From Rhodococcus zopfii NBRC 100606 = JCM 9919 (lineage in GTDB: Bacteria > Actinomycetota > Actinomycetes > Mycobacteriales > Mycobacteriaceae), in assembly GCF_001895025.1 (NCBI RefSeq), contig NZ_BCXI01000007.1, positions 62,001-126,000 of the forward strand: a stretch of 64,000 bases of DNA. Reading direction: 5' to 3'. Made by a program: the position numbers and the translations under genes. A model generated the notes under the pieces. The model saw only the letters and a list, made by a program, of their open reading frames with translations. It was not told the origin of the DNA and did no database searches. This document shows, in pieces, positions 50,360 through 60,552 of this stretch. Positions within the stretch are counted from its first letter, which is position 1, and every line of letters begins with the position of its first letter.

Positions 50360-51382
50360 ATGAGACCGACCACGATCAAGTTCACGGCCTTCGCCGTCGC
50401 GATGATTCTCGTCTTCGCCGGCCTGGCCGTGGTGTTCAGCCAAGCCCGGTTCTCCGGCAGCGAGGGATACCGCGCGACGTTCACCGACGTGTCCGGGCTG
50501 AAGTCCGGCGACAAGGTGCGCATCGCCGGTGTCCCGGTGGGATCGGTCGGCGGCATCGACATCGGTGACGGCAACGTCGCCGAGGTCGAGTTCGACGTCG
50601 ATTCGAAATACACACTGCTGCAGAGCACCCGCGCGACCGTCCGCTACGAGAACCTCGTCGGCGACCGTTACCTGGAACTGCTCGAAGGTCCCGGCAGCAC
50701 CGGCGAGAAGCTGAAGCCGGGCGAGACCATCCCGCTCGACCGGACCGCGCCGGCGCTCGATCTGGATCTGCTGCTGGGCGGATTCAAGCCGCTGCTCAAG
50801 GGGCTGGATTCGCAGCAGGTCAACGACCTGTCGGGCGCGTTGCTGCAGATCTTCCAGGGACAAGGCGGCACGCTGGTGTCGCTGCTCGGCAACACCAACT
50901 CGTTCACCAACTCGCTCGCCGACCGGGACCAGCTCATCGGCGACGTCATCGACAACCTCAATACCGCGCTGGGCACGATCGGCGACCGCGACCAGCAGTT
51001 CACCGACACCATCGACCGGTTGCACACGCTCGTCGGCGGGCTTGCCGAGGACCGCGATCCCATCGGTGCCGCGATCCCGCAGATCGCCGCGGGTACCGCG
51101 AATCTCGCGTCGCTGCTGCAGAACACCCGGCCGGACCTGCAGTCGGTGATAGCCGAGACCAACCGCACGATGACGCAGCTCGATCTCGGTGAGGACGACA
51201 TCAACCGAACCCTCGACCGGTTGCCGTCGGACTACAAAAAGCTCATCCGTGTCGGTGTGTACGGGAACTTCTTCCAGTTCTTCCTGTGCGCCAACACGTT
51301 CAAGTTCTCCGGGCCGGACGGGACGACGATCCGTTACACGTCGGCGGAGCAGATGACCGGAAGGTGTGCCAAGGTCGAATGA
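50360..51382 (+). CDS. mce4B: Mce4B
   Basis: A 340-residue Mce protein: a membrane helix FTAFAVAMILVFAGLAVVF, then YRATFTDVSGLKSGDKVRIAGVPVGSV and VRYENLVGDRYLELLEGP. The helical region ends with LPSDYKKLIRVGVYGNFFQFFLCA. It starts at ATG 50360 right after the mce4A stop and overlaps mce4C (ATGA). It is a subunit of the Mce4 tube. Confidence 0.92.
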   Translation: MRPTTIKFTAFAVAMILVFAGLAVVFSQARFSGSEGYRATFTDVSGLKSGDKVRIAGVPVGSVGGIDIGDGNVAEVEFDVDSKYTLLQSTRATVRYENLVGDRYLELLEGPGSTGEKLKPGETIPLDRTAPALDLDLLLGGFKPLLKGLDSQQVNDLSGALLQIFQGQGGTLVSLLGNTNSFTNSLADRDQLIGDVIDNLNTALGTIGDRDQQFTDTIDRLHTLVGGLAEDRDPIGAAIPQIAAGTANLASLLQNTRPDLQSVIAETNRTMTQLDLGEDDINRTLDRLPSDYKKLIRVGVYGNFFQFFLCANTFKFSGPDGTTIRYTSAEQMTGRCAKVE

Positions 51383-52437
51383 GCCCTACTCGTGAACGCA
51401 ACCCAGTCCAGGTCGGTGTCATCGGCCTCGGTGTGTGTGCCGCGATCGTGCTCGCGGGCCTGCAGTACGACCAGCTCCCGTTCATCTCCGGGGGACTGAA
51501 CTACTCGGCGCACTTCACCGACGCCGGTGGTCTCGTGCCCGGCGACGACGTCAGCCTCGCCGGTGTCGATGTCGGTTCCGTCACCGGCGTCGAACTCGAC
51601 GGACAGCAGGTGCTCGTGACCTTCACCGTCCGCGACGGCATCGCCCTCGGCGACGCCACCGGAGCCGACATCAAGACCAACACTGTCCTCGGCCGCAAGT
51701 CCCTCGCGGTGCGGCCGTCCGGTGACGGCGTCCTGCGGCCCGGTACGACGATCCCGATCGAACGCACCAACGCGCCCTACTCGCTGCCCGATGCGCTCGG
51801 CGACCTCACCACGAGCGTGTCCGAACTCGACACCGACGGCATCAACGACTCGCTCGACGCGTTGTCCGGTGCACTGCAGGACACCCCGCCCGAGATCAGC
51901 GGTGCCCTCGAAGGGATGCGCCGGCTCTCCGAGTCCATCAACGCGCGCGACGAATCGCTGCAGGAACTCCTCGGCCGCGCCGAGAACGTCACCGGCATCC
52001 TCGCCGAACGCAGCGACCGCATCAACGAACTGATCGTCGACGCCAACGATCTGTTCGGTGAACTGAGCCTGCGTCGCGACGCCATCACCGCGCTCATCAC
52101 GAACGTCTCCTCGGTGTCGCAGCAACTGACCGGTCTCGTGCAGGACAACCAGGCGCAGATGGCACCGACGCTCGAGGTGCTCAACAGGGTCACCGCGAAT
52201 CTGCAAGCGAACAAGGACAACATCGCCGAGGCCCTCGACGGGCTCGGTCCCTACATCAGTTCCCTCGGCGAATCCGTCGGGAGCGGACCGTTCTTCAACG
52301 CGTACGTCTCGAACATCCTGCCCGCCCCGTGGTGGAAGGCGGTCGTCGACGGCATCGTCGCTCCCGAACTCCTGCCGCAGGACCTGGAGGACGTGATTCC
52401 GGACAACCCGCCGTCGATCAAGAAGGATGGCGAATGA
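51379..52437 (+). CDS. mce4C: Mce4C
   Basis: A 352-residue Mce protein: an N-terminal membrane segment VQVGVIGLGVCAAIVLAG, then AHFTDAGGLVPGDDVSLAGVDVGSVTGV and IKTNTVLGRKSLAVRPSG. A long helical region leads to GLGPYISSLGESVGSGPFFNAYVSNILP. It serves as the reference for the shortened MceC piece in the fusion at 40407. ATG 51379 overlaps the mce4B stop. Confidence 0.92.
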   Translation: MSPTRERNPVQVGVIGLGVCAAIVLAGLQYDQLPFISGGLNYSAHFTDAGGLVPGDDVSLAGVDVGSVTGVELDGQQVLVTFTVRDGIALGDATGADIKTNTVLGRKSLAVRPSGDGVLRPGTTIPIERTNAPYSLPDALGDLTTSVSELDTDGINDSLDALSGALQDTPPEISGALEGMRRLSESINARDESLQELLGRAENVTGILAERSDRINELIVDANDLFGELSLRRDAITALITNVSSVSQQLTGLVQDNQAQMAPTLEVLNRVTANLQANKDNIAEALDGLGPYISSLGESVGSGPFFNAYVSNILPAPWWKAVVDGIVAPELLPQDLEDVIPDNPPSIKKDGE

Positions 52438-53759
52438 GCGACACGACCATCGAGAACGGGAAGAAGCCGGGCCGCCCGCAGTGGCTGGTACCGGCGATCG
52501 CGATCGCGGTCGCCGCGGTGCTGATCGCCGGTGTCGCCGCACTCGTACTGCCGGGCTGGGGCAAGCGCACGATCCACGCCGAATTCGTGTCCACCACCGG
52601 GCTGTACGAAGGCGACGACGTGCGGGTCCTCGGCGTGCCGGTCGGGCGCATCACCACCATCGAGCCGGGCAACGACATGTCCCGGGTCACGATGCAGGTC
52701 GACGACTCGGTCGACGTCCCTGCCGATGCCCAGGCCGTGATCATCGCGCAGAGCCTGGTCTCCGCACGGTTCATTCAGTTGACGCCGGTGTACTCCGGTG
52801 GTGAGACGATCGACGACGATGCCACGATTCCGTTGTCGCGCACGGCCTCTCCCGTCGAATGGGACGAGATCAAGACCGAGCTGATGCGCTTGACCGAGGC
52901 GCTGGGCCCGGAAGATCTCGACCCGCAGGGATCACTGGGCCGGTTCATCGACACCGCGGCCGAGAACCTGGAGGGCAACGGCATCACGGTGCGTGAGGCA
53001 CTGCGGGAACTGTCCGACACCATGCGGACCCTCTCCGACGGCCGTACCGACCTGTTCTCCACCGTCCGAAACCTGCAGGCCTTCGTCTCCGTCCTGTCGA
53101 AGAGCAACGAGCAGATCGTGCAGTTCGGCGGCCGCCTCGCCTCGGTGTCCGACGTACTCGCCTCCAGTTCCGACCAGCTCGGTGCCTCGCTCACCGACCT
53201 GAACATTGCGGTCGGCGACGTGCAGCGGTTCGTCCAGGACAACCGCGACGGCCTGACCGAATCCGTCGAACGACTCGCGGACGCCACCGAAGTCCTCGCC
53301 CGCAAGCGCCCCGAGATCGAACGGGTGCTGCACTCCGGTCCCACGGCACTGTCGAACTTCTACAACATCTACAAGCCGGCGCAGGGCTCGCTCACCGGTG
53401 CGCTCTCGATCAGCAACGGCCGCAACCCGATCGAATGGATGTGCGGGTCCGTGGGCGCCGCGGCCAACGCCACCTCCGCGCGAAGCGAGGAACTGTGCCG
53501 ACAGCAGCTCGGACCCGTTCTCGCGTCGCTGTCGAGCAACTACCTTCCGTACCTGATCAACCCGATCGCCGGCGTGCAGGCATTCCCGGACCAGATCCAC
53601 TACACCGAGCCGTGGCTCGAAGAGGCCACGGCCGGACGCGGACTCGCGCCCGAGCAAGCGCCCGCACCGAGCCCGGCCGAAGGACTGCTGTCGGGGCTGC
53701 CGACCGCCGACGTGCCCGGCGACCTGGGATCGTTGCTGCAGCCGGGAGGAGGCCGATGA
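52434..53759 (+). CDS. mce4D: Mce4D
   Basis: A 441-residue Mce protein: a membrane segment WLVPAIAIAVAAVLIAGVAAL, an MCE domain with STTGLYEGDDVRVLGVPVGRI and AQSLVSARFIQLTPVY, a long helical region, CRQQLGPVLASLSSNYLPYLINP and a Pro/Ala-rich C-terminus ending GSLLQPGGGR. ATG 52434 overlaps the mce4C stop by four bases. Confidence 0.92.
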   Translation: MSDTTIENGKKPGRPQWLVPAIAIAVAAVLIAGVAALVLPGWGKRTIHAEFVSTTGLYEGDDVRVLGVPVGRITTIEPGNDMSRVTMQVDDSVDVPADAQAVIIAQSLVSARFIQLTPVYSGGETIDDDATIPLSRTASPVEWDEIKTELMRLTEALGPEDLDPQGSLGRFIDTAAENLEGNGITVREALRELSDTMRTLSDGRTDLFSTVRNLQAFVSVLSKSNEQIVQFGGRLASVSDVLASSSDQLGASLTDLNIAVGDVQRFVQDNRDGLTESVERLADATEVLARKRPEIERVLHSGPTALSNFYNIYKPAQGSLTGALSISNGRNPIEWMCGSVGAAANATSARSEELCRQQLGPVLASLSSNYLPYLINPIAGVQAFPDQIHYTEPWLEEATAGRGLAPEQAPAPSPAEGLLSGLPTADVPGDLGSLLQPGGGR

Positions 53760-55015
53760 CCACGCGCACCGGGCGGCCCGCCGCTTCATTCCAGAGGCGG
53801 CCAGCCGCTCCATCTCCGAGGCGGCTCGCCGCCGTCACCGTCCTGGCGGTCGCCGCCGCGACATTGTCCGGCTGCGAATGGAACGGGCTGAACTCGGTCC
53901 CGATGCCGGGTACTGCCGGGCACGGGGACGGCGCCTACCGGGTGCAGGTCGAGATGCCGAACGTGACGACGCTGTCCCAGAACTCGCCGGTGCGCGTCGA
54001 CGACGTCACCGTCGGGAGCATCGCGAACATCGAGGTCGTCGACTGGCACGCGCTGGTGACCGTGGCGCTCGACCGGGACGTCGAACTGCCCGCGAACGCC
54101 ACTGCCCGCATCGGGCAGACGAGCCTGCTCGGGTCGCAGCACCTGGAGCTGGCCGAGCCGACCGACGAGCCTCCGCAGGGCCGGCTCGAGGACGGCGATG
54201 TCATCCCGCTGGAACGGGCCGGTGCCTACCCGACGACAGAGCAGACGCTGTCGTCGCTGTCGGTGGTGCTCAACGGCGGCGGACTCGCCCAGATCAACGA
54301 CATCACCACCGAACTGAACGCGGCGCTCGTCGGACGCGAGGATTCGCTGCGCGACCTGATGCCGCGCCTCGACGAACTCGTCGGTACCCTCGACCGGCAG
54401 CGCACCGACATCATCTCCGCGATGGAGGGCATGGACCGGCTGGCGTCGACGGTCAACGACCAGACCGACACCCTCGAACGTGCCCTCGACGAACTGCCGG
54501 AGGCGATCGGCGTGCTCTCGGATCAGCGTGTCAACCTGACCGCGGCGCTGAGCTCGCTCGGTGAGATGAGCTCCGTTGCAAGCAGACTCGTCGAGAACGC
54601 CGGTGACGATCTGGACACGAACCTGCGGGCGCTGACCCCGACCCTGCGGGCGCTCGCGGATTCGGGCAACTCGCTCACCCAGGTACTCGGTGTGCTGCTC
54701 ACCTATCCGTTCCCGCAGGCCGGTATCAACAATGCCATCCGGGGTGACTACGCGAACCTCGCCATGACCATCGACCTGACGGTGGACCGACTCGACCTGA
54801 ACTTCCTGACCGGAACCCCGCTCGCCGGCCGGCTCGCCGGCCCCGAAGGCATCCTCGGGCAGGACGCGGGACTCGCGGGCCAGGCCGTCGACCCGTTCCT
54901 GGCCCCGCTGCAGCCGCCGGCTCCGCGGACCGCGCCCGGCCCGGCGACCGTAACCGTCCCGGGACTCGGCGAGTTCACGATTCCCGAACTGCCGCTGGGG
55001 GTGCCCGCACCATGA
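53756..55015 (+). CDS. mce4E: Mce4E lipoprotein (LprN-type)
   Basis: A 419-residue Mce lipoprotein. A signal peptide with an arginine-rich start ends in the lipobox TLSGC (Cys40). EWNGLNSVPMPG follows, then an MCE domain (MPNVTTLSQNSPVRVDDVTVGSI; ATARIGQTSLLGSQHLEL) and a helical region ending with LLTYPFPQAGINNAIRGDYAN. The Mtb counterpart is LprN (Rv3495c). It overlaps mce4D and mce4F by four bases on each side. Confidence 0.92.
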   Translation: MTTRTGRPAASFQRRPAAPSPRRLAAVTVLAVAAATLSGCEWNGLNSVPMPGTAGHGDGAYRVQVEMPNVTTLSQNSPVRVDDVTVGSIANIEVVDWHALVTVALDRDVELPANATARIGQTSLLGSQHLELAEPTDEPPQGRLEDGDVIPLERAGAYPTTEQTLSSLSVVLNGGGLAQINDITTELNAALVGREDSLRDLMPRLDELVGTLDRQRTDIISAMEGMDRLASTVNDQTDTLERALDELPEAIGVLSDQRVNLTAALSSLGEMSSVASRLVENAGDDLDTNLRALTPTLRALADSGNSLTQVLGVLLTYPFPQAGINNAIRGDYANLAMTIDLTVDRLDLNFLTGTPLAGRLAGPEGILGQDAGLAGQAVDPFLAPLQPPAPRTAPGPATVTVPGLGEFTIPELPLGVPAP

Positions 55016-56427
55016 TGCTCTCGAAGTTCGTCCGGATCCAGTTGGTGATCTTCGCGATCCTCACGGTGATCGGTCTGGTCGTCATGTCGGCGCAGTACGT
55101 GCGACTGCCGCAGCTGTTCGGGGTCGGGCGGTACACGGTCACCGCCGAACTGCCGTCGACCGGTGGTCTGTACCGGCATTCCAATGTCACCTACCGCGGC
55201 ACGAACGTCGGTGTGGTCGAGTCGGTTTCGCTCACCCCCGCCGGTGTCGAGGCAGAGATGGCGATCGACAGCGACTACAAGATCCCCGCAGACGTCGACG
55301 TCGCCGTGCGCAGCGTGTCCGCGGTCGGCGAGCAGTTCATCGATCTGGTTCCCCACGAGAATGCCTCCGGAGACACGCATCTCGCCGACGGGGACGTTGT
55401 CCCCGTCGATCGGGCGAGCGTGCCGCAGGAGGTCGGGGCACTGCTCGACCAGGCGGACGTGCTGCTCGCGAGCATCAGCGACACGCGCCTCCAGACCGTC
55501 GTGGACGAGGCGTTCGACGCGTTCAACGGGTCCGGTCCCGACCTGCAGCGACTGATCGACTCGACGCGGCTGTTCGTGCAGGAGGCCAACGCCAACAGCG
55601 CTCCCACGCAGCAACTGCTCGACGAACTCGGCCCGCTGCTCGACACCCAGGTCGTCACCAGCGACGCGATCCGTTCCTGGACACGGGACATGGTGACCTT
55701 CACCGACCGGCTCCGCACCAGCGACCCGGATCTGCGAGCGCTGATGGAGAAGGGGCCCGACGCGGCGACCGAGGCCGAGCAACTGCTGCAGGGCCTGAAG
55801 CCCACACTGCCGCTGCTGCTCGCGAACCTCGTCAGCGTCGGCGAGGTCGGTGTCGTCTACAACGCCGGTATCGAACAGATTCTGGTGCTGTACCCGCCGA
55901 TGACCACGGCGCTGATGACCGCTGCGGGCAGCGGGCCGGCCGAGGACGGCGCGCTCGTCGACTTCCACCTCCAACTGCACGATCCGCCGCCGTGCCTGTC
56001 CGGCTTTCTTCCGGCCGACCAGTGGCGCAGCCCCTCCGACGAGTCGATGATCGACTCACCCGGCGACCTGTTCTGCAAACTGCCGCAATCGGATCCGAAC
56101 ACGGTGCGCGGTGCCCGCAACATTCCCTGCATGGAGTTCCCGGGTCGTCGCGCCCCGACACCGGAGCAGTGCCGGACCGGTTACCAGCCCGAATACAGCG
56201 ACAATCCGTGGATCGGCCCCCCGACCCCGGTGGAATCCGCGGACGATGTCCCCCAGCCCGCGTCGTACTCCGACGGTTCCGGCGCCGCCGCACCCGCGGG
56301 CGTGACCGCACGCCGGATCGATCCGGCGACCGGCACGTACATTGGTCCCGACGGCACCGTCTACCACCACGCGGACACCGGGGGAGAAACGAGTTTGGAG
56401 ACGTACATGAAGGCACAGCAGGGCTGA
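55012..56427 (+). CDS. mce4F: Mce4F
   Basis: A 471-residue Mce protein: a membrane helix FVRIQLVIFAILTVIGLVVMSA, an MCE domain with TGGLYRHSNVTYRGTNVGVVESV and VGEQFIDLVP, the conserved LPLLLANLVSVGEVGVVYNAGIEQILVLYPP, then CLSGFLPADQWR and CMEFPGRRAP. It carries a long Pro/Ala-rich tail. It is the full-length reference for the shortened MceF at 36945. Its TGA overlaps the mam4A ATG by one base. Confidence 0.92.
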   Translation: MMLSKFVRIQLVIFAILTVIGLVVMSAQYVRLPQLFGVGRYTVTAELPSTGGLYRHSNVTYRGTNVGVVESVSLTPAGVEAEMAIDSDYKIPADVDVAVRSVSAVGEQFIDLVPHENASGDTHLADGDVVPVDRASVPQEVGALLDQADVLLASISDTRLQTVVDEAFDAFNGSGPDLQRLIDSTRLFVQEANANSAPTQQLLDELGPLLDTQVVTSDAIRSWTRDMVTFTDRLRTSDPDLRALMEKGPDAATEAEQLLQGLKPTLPLLLANLVSVGEVGVVYNAGIEQILVLYPPMTTALMTAAGSGPAEDGALVDFHLQLHDPPPCLSGFLPADQWRSPSDESMIDSPGDLFCKLPQSDPNTVRGARNIPCMEFPGRRAPTPEQCRTGYQPEYSDNPWIGPPTPVESADDVPQPASYSDGSGAAAPAGVTARRIDPATGTYIGPDGTVYHHADTGGETSLETYMKAQQG

Positions 56428-56951
56428 TGGCGGACACGAACAAGGCACCCGAAGACGCCTCGGCGCGGCGGACCTGGACTCTGCCGGTCTCGATCGGCGC
56501 GGCGGTCCTCATCGTCCTGCTGATCGTGTCCGGAATATGGCTGCTGATCGACCGGCAGTCGATCCGCGACCGCGACGAACGACGCGAGGCGTACCTGCAG
56601 GCCGCGCGGCAGACGGTGCTGAATCTGACCACGATCCACAGCGACACCGCCGACGCCGATGTCCAGCGCCTGCTCGATGGAGCCACCGGTGACTTCAAGG
56701 CCGAGTTCGAAGGTCGCGAGGGTCCGTTCGTGGAGGTGGTGCAGAAGGCCGGGGTCGACACCACCGGGGAAGTGGTGGAGGCGGGCATCCAGACCGAGGA
56801 CGGCCCGTGCACGTCGTCGCTGGTCGCCTCGCGCATGATGGTGTCCAACGCCGGCCAGCCCGACGCCTCGCCGCGTGACTTCCGGTTGCGGGTGACGATC
56901 TGCGACGAGGACGGACGGCTGTTGGCATCGAAGGTGGAGTTCGTACCGTGA
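56427..56951 (+). CDS. mam4A: Mce-associated membrane protein Mam4A
   Basis: A 174-residue protein with one membrane segment (VSIGAAVLIVLLIVSGIWLLI, about 21-41) and an extracytoplasmic NTF2-like domain (DVQRLLDGATGDFKAEFEGREGPF to TICDEDGRLLASKVEFVP). It corresponds to Rv3493c. Mam proteins are thought to stabilise or assist the Mce complex. It is translationally coupled to mce4F and overlaps mam4B by four bases. Confidence 0.88.
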   Translation: MADTNKAPEDASARRTWTLPVSIGAAVLIVLLIVSGIWLLIDRQSIRDRDERREAYLQAARQTVLNLTTIHSDTADADVQRLLDGATGDFKAEFEGREGPFVEVVQKAGVDTTGEVVEAGIQTEDGPCTSSLVASRMMVSNAGQPDASPRDFRLRVTICDEDGRLLASKVEFVP

Positions 56952-57598
56952 GCGACGAGAACCGGACCGAGAAGAACGACGGCAAGGACGAGACCGTGGT
57001 CCTCGAGAAGAGCAGTGAGACCCTCGACGAGGGCAACGAGCTCGACACCGCGTCGGACACGTCCGCCGATGACGCCGTGCCCCCTGCCGATGATGCTGTG
57101 ACCGCCACCGGAACGGGGGGTGTTCCACGGGCGCTGGCCGGTGCGCTCGTGGCCGTCGCCGTCGTGCTCGCCGCGGTCGTCGGCTGGCTGGCCTACGGCA
57201 AGAGCCAGGACAACGCCGCCGAGGCGGCACGCACCGACGCGGTGCAGGCCGCCGAGGAGCAGGCCGTCGCCGTGCTCGCGTACAGCTACGACAAGGTCGA
57301 CGAGCAGGTCGCCGCCGCCGCGGAGGGACTGACCGGCGACTTCCGCGAGGAATACCTGAACCTGATGAACAACGTGATCGCGCCGGGCGCCAAGGAGAAG
57401 TCGATCAGCGTTCAGGCCGTCGTGCAATCGTCGTCGATCGTGTCGGCCGAGGCCGACCACGCCGTCACCATGTTGTTCGTCAACACGATCAGCACCAACT
57501 CGGAGTACCCGGAGGCTGTCAGCAGCGCCAGCCGGGTACGAGTCGAACTGGAGAACGAGAACGGTCGCTGGCTGGTGAGCCGGCTGGCGCCGATCTGA
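56948..57598 (+). CDS. mam4B: Mce-associated membrane protein Mam4B
   Basis: A 216-residue protein with an acidic, Asp/Glu-rich cytoplasmic start of about 58 residues and one membrane segment (ALAGALVAVAVVLAAVVGWLAY). The outer NTF2-like domain carries LTGDFREEYLNLMNNVIAPGAKEKSISVQ. GTG 56948 overlaps the mam4A stop. It is the last gene of the mce4 operon and matches Rv3492c. The 137 bp to the convergent otsA stop holds no strong hairpin that I can see. Confidence 0.88.
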   Translation: MSDENRTEKNDGKDETVVLEKSSETLDEGNELDTASDTSADDAVPPADDAVTATGTGGVPRALAGALVAVAVVLAAVVGWLAYGKSQDNAAEAARTDAVQAAEEQAVAVLAYSYDKVDEQVAAAAEGLTGDFREEYLNLMNNVIAPGAKEKSISVQAVVQSSSIVSAEADHAVTMLFVNTISTNSEYPEAVSSASRVRVELENENGRWLVSRLAPI

Positions 57599-57735
57599 AT
57601 CTCGCCACCGATGAGCGTGTTCCGGCTGCACTGAGCGCTGACCCGCCGACGCGGGAGACATCCGCGCGTTGCCGGACGCCCGCGGCTGTCCGACGGGCTA
57701 GAGCATGACCGCCCGAGCGTCGATCGCCGGGCCGC

Positions 57736-59235
57736 TCACCGCTCGGTGAGCTCCGGTTCGGGTGTCTCCTCGGGTGCGATCAGCGCGGGACCCGCGGCGC
57801 CGCCGTGCGCGAGCGCGTCGAGGAACGCGCGTGCCCAGCGGTCCACGTCGTGGGTGAGAACCTGCCGCCGCAGTGCCCGCATGTGCCGCCGTCCGTCCTC
57901 ACGGGGCTGCGACAGCGCGGCCTCCATCTGGTCCTTCACGTTCTCCAGATCGTGCGGATTGCAGAGGAAAGCCTGTCGCAATTCTGCTGCAGCGCCTGTG
58001 AATTCGCTCAACACCAGGGCACCGCCCAGGTCGCTGCGGCACGCCACGTACTCCTTGGCGACGAGGTTCATCCCGTCGCGCAGGGGAGTCACCAGCATCA
58101 CGTCGGCCGCGACGAAGAACGCGATGAGTTCGTCGCGGGGGACCGGGCGGTGGATGTAGTGCACCACCGGCCGGCCGACCTCGGCGTACTCGCCGTTGAT
58201 GCGGCTGACCATCTTCTCGATCTCGCCGCGCATGTGGATGTAGGACTCGACCCGTTCACGGCTCGGAGTCGCGAGCTGCACCATCACCGTCTGCGACGGG
58301 TCGACGCGACCCTCGGCGATCAGCTCGTGCAGGGCGTCGAGCCGGACGTCGATGCCCTTGGTGTAGTCGAGCCGGTCGACGCCGAGCATGATGTGCTTCG
58401 GATTGCCGAGTTCCTTGCGGATCTGCTTGGCGCGGTCGCGAATCGACTTGCGCCGGGACTGTTCGTCGAGCTCGCCGGACGCGATGGAGATGGGGAACGC
58501 GCCGACTCGGACGGTGCGGAAGCCGACCTGCACGACACCGAGCTTCGACCGGACACCGACGTTGCCGCGGGAGGTCTGGTGCCCGGCCAGCCGCCGCGCG
58601 AGGTACAGGAAGTTCTGGGCTCCGCCGGGCAGGTGGAAGCCGATCAGATCGGCGCCGAGCAGGCCGTCGACGATCTCGGTGCGCCACGGCATCTGCATGA
58701 ACAGCTCGACCGGCGGGAACGGAATGTGGAGGAAGAAGCCGATAGTCAGGTCCGGGCGCAGCATCCGCAGCATCTTCGGCACGAGCTGGAGCTGGTAGTC
58801 CTGGATCCACACGGTCGCGCCCTGCGCGGCGGCCTTCGCTGCCGCTTCCGCGAACCGGCGGTTCACCTCGACGTAGGCGTTCCACCATTCGCGGTGATAC
58901 TCGGGACGGACGATGACGTCGTGGTACAGCGGCCACAACGTGGCGTTCGAGAAACCTTCGTAGTAGTCGGCGATCTCCTGGGCGCTGAGCGGCACCGGGT
59001 GCATCACCAGGTCGTCGTCGACGAGCGGATCGACGTCGGCGTCTGCGATCCCGGCCCAGCCGACCCACGCACCGCGGTGGGTGCGCAGGATCGGCTCGAG
59101 CGCGGTCACGAGACCGCCGGGGCTGCGCTTCCATCGGGTCGTGCCGTCCGGAAGGCGTTCGAGGTCGACAGGCAGCCGGTTGGCGACCACAACGAAGTCG
59201 GATTCGGTGAAGGTCGTCGGATCGGCTACGGGCAC
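57736..59235 (-). CDS. otsA: Trehalose-6-phosphate synthase OtsA
   Basis: A 499-residue GT20 glycosyltransferase that makes trehalose-6-phosphate from glucose-6-phosphate and an NDP-glucose. It shows [95 protein letters not shown] and [19 protein letters not shown]. Length equals Mtb OtsA (500 residues), and it keeps the Rv3490 position next to mce4. The ATG at 59235 is 42 bases after the small gene upstream. Confidence 0.94.
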   Translation of the reverse strand: MPVADPTTFTESDFVVVANRLPVDLERLPDGTTRWKRSPGGLVTALEPILRTHRGAWVGWAGIADADVDPLVDDDLVMHPVPLSAQEIADYYEGFSNATLWPLYHDVIVRPEYHREWWNAYVEVNRRFAEAAAKAAAQGATVWIQDYQLQLVPKMLRMLRPDLTIGFFLHIPFPPVELFMQMPWRTEIVDGLLGADLIGFHLPGGAQNFLYLARRLAGHQTSRGNVGVRSKLGVVQVGFRTVRVGAFPISIASGELDEQSRRKSIRDRAKQIRKELGNPKHIMLGVDRLDYTKGIDVRLDALHELIAEGRVDPSQTVMVQLATPSRERVESYIHMRGEIEKMVSRINGEYAEVGRPVVHYIHRPVPRDELIAFFVAADVMLVTPLRDGMNLVAKEYVACRSDLGGALVLSEFTGAAAELRQAFLCNPHDLENVKDQMEAALSQPREDGRRHMRALRRQVLTHDVDRWARAFLDALAHGGAAGPALIAPEETPEPELTER

Positions 59236-59277
59236 GTCGTGTCCTCTTCTCTGGCTGCGTGGCTTCGGAGCGGACGG

Positions 59278-59451
59278 TCAGTTCGACTTGTCGGCGGGTC
59301 CGATACCGAGCATCGACAGCAGCATGCGGCACTCGTCGGCGTCCTCGGCGTAGGCCGCGACGACGCGCTGCGCCTGCCGTGCGGTCTCGTCGGCTACGGG
59401 CTCGAGATCCTCGTCGGCGATGTCGGTATCGGTGGTCACGTCGGCGGCCAT
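59278..59451 (-). CDS. Small acidic protein upstream of otsA
   Basis: A 57-residue acidic protein (MAADVTTDTDIADEDLEPVA, then ECRMLLSMLGIGPADKSN) with an amphipathic helix through ARQAQRVVAAYAEDADECRMLL. The ATG at 59451 has GGGAGGAAAC upstream, a good ribosome site; a longer in-frame ATG at 59712 would read through the promoter region. It lies 42 bases before otsA and is probably co-transcribed. Family not recognised. It may modulate OtsA, which is only a guess from linkage. Confidence 0.65.
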   Translation of the reverse strand: MAADVTTDTDIADEDLEPVADETARQAQRVVAAYAEDADECRMLLSMLGIGPADKSN

Positions 59452-59729
59452 GGTGTTTCCTCCCGGGAGTGCTGCTCGGCTCGAGCAGGTCATTCGTAAC
59501 TCGACTCTAGGAGAATCGAACAGCCGCACGCCACCCGCGACCCGGGGCACCGCGTGCCGGGTGGGGTCTGTATCGATAAGGGGCCGACGCGCTGCTGCCG
59601 GTCTGTCCTCCGCTTGCGCGGCGTTCTGCGGTCCGTTCGGTGTGACCCGGCCGCGCGGTACGGTGGACCCGGCCCGTGCGCTCGTGTCGACGAGGCCGTC
59701 CCGCAGCGACATTTTCGAGGAAGGTCTTC

Positions 59730-60530
59730 ATGCCCATCGCGACGATCAACGGCATCCCGCTGAATTACCAGGTCAAAGGGGCCGGCGACCTCGTTGTACT
59801 CATCATGGGAACCGGGAGCCCCGGGCGGGTGTGGGACCTGCATCAGGTGCCCGCGCTGGTCAAGGCCGGCTACCGGGTGGCCACGTTCGACAACCGCGGT
59901 ATCGCTCCGTCGGGTGAGGGTCTCGACGGAATCACGATCGAGGATCTCGTCGCCGACACCGCGGGCCTGATCGAACTGCTCGGCGGGCCGGCCTACGTCG
60001 TCGGGACGTCGATGGGTGCCCGCGTCGCGCAGGAACTGGCGCTCGCGCGGCCGGATCTGGTCCGCAAGGCCGTCTTCCTTGCCGGACACGCGCGAATGGA
60101 CCAGTTCCAGCTCACGTTGACCGAGGGTGAACGCCAATTGTTCGACAGCGGCGTGGAACTTCCGGCCAAGTACCGGGCTGCGGTCACCGCGGTGATGAAC
60201 CTGTCTCCGGCGTCGCTCGTGGATGCGAACGCCGCGCGCGACTGGCTCGACGTCTTCGAGTTCACCGGCGGCAAGACGTCGCCGGGTGTGCGGGCGCAGC
60301 TTTCGATGGATCGCGAGTTCGATCGACGCTCGGCCTATCGTGCTGTGAGGGTGCCCTGCCTCGCGGTCGGATTCGCCGACGACCGGATGATCCCGGCGTA
60401 CCTCTCGAAGGAGGTGGCCGACGTGATCCCGAACGCCGTCTACGAGGAGATCCCGGACGCCGGCCACTACGGATACCTCGAGCGGCCGGAGGCAGTGAAC
60501 AAAGTGATTGTGGACTTCTTCGCCGGCTGA
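59730..60530 (+). CDS. Alpha/beta hydrolase
   Basis: A 266-residue alpha/beta hydrolase: MPIATINGIPLNYQVKGAGDLVVLIMGTG, FDNRGIAPSGEG, the nucleophile elbow GTSMGA with its Ser, ADDRMIP (acid) and PDAGHYGYLERPE (His). Members of this group include non-heme haloperoxidase-like esterases and enol-lactonases. It is divergent from the otsA unit across 278 bp and ends at a strong terminator before the siderophore genes, so it is its own unit. The substrate is unknown. Confidence 0.82.
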   Translation: MPIATINGIPLNYQVKGAGDLVVLIMGTGSPGRVWDLHQVPALVKAGYRVATFDNRGIAPSGEGLDGITIEDLVADTAGLIELLGGPAYVVGTSMGARVAQELALARPDLVRKAVFLAGHARMDQFQLTLTEGERQLFDSGVELPAKYRAAVTAVMNLSPASLVDANAARDWLDVFEFTGGKTSPGVRAQLSMDREFDRRSAYRAVRVPCLAVGFADDRMIPAYLSKEVADVIPNAVYEEIPDAGHYGYLERPEAVNKVIVDFFAG

Positions 60531-60552
60531 GGCGCAGCTTCGCGACGAACGG

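Noticed and set aside
57599-57735. A terminator between mam4B and otsA
   Set aside because: Only weak, interrupted GC-rich pairings are visible, none comparable with the other convergent hairpins.
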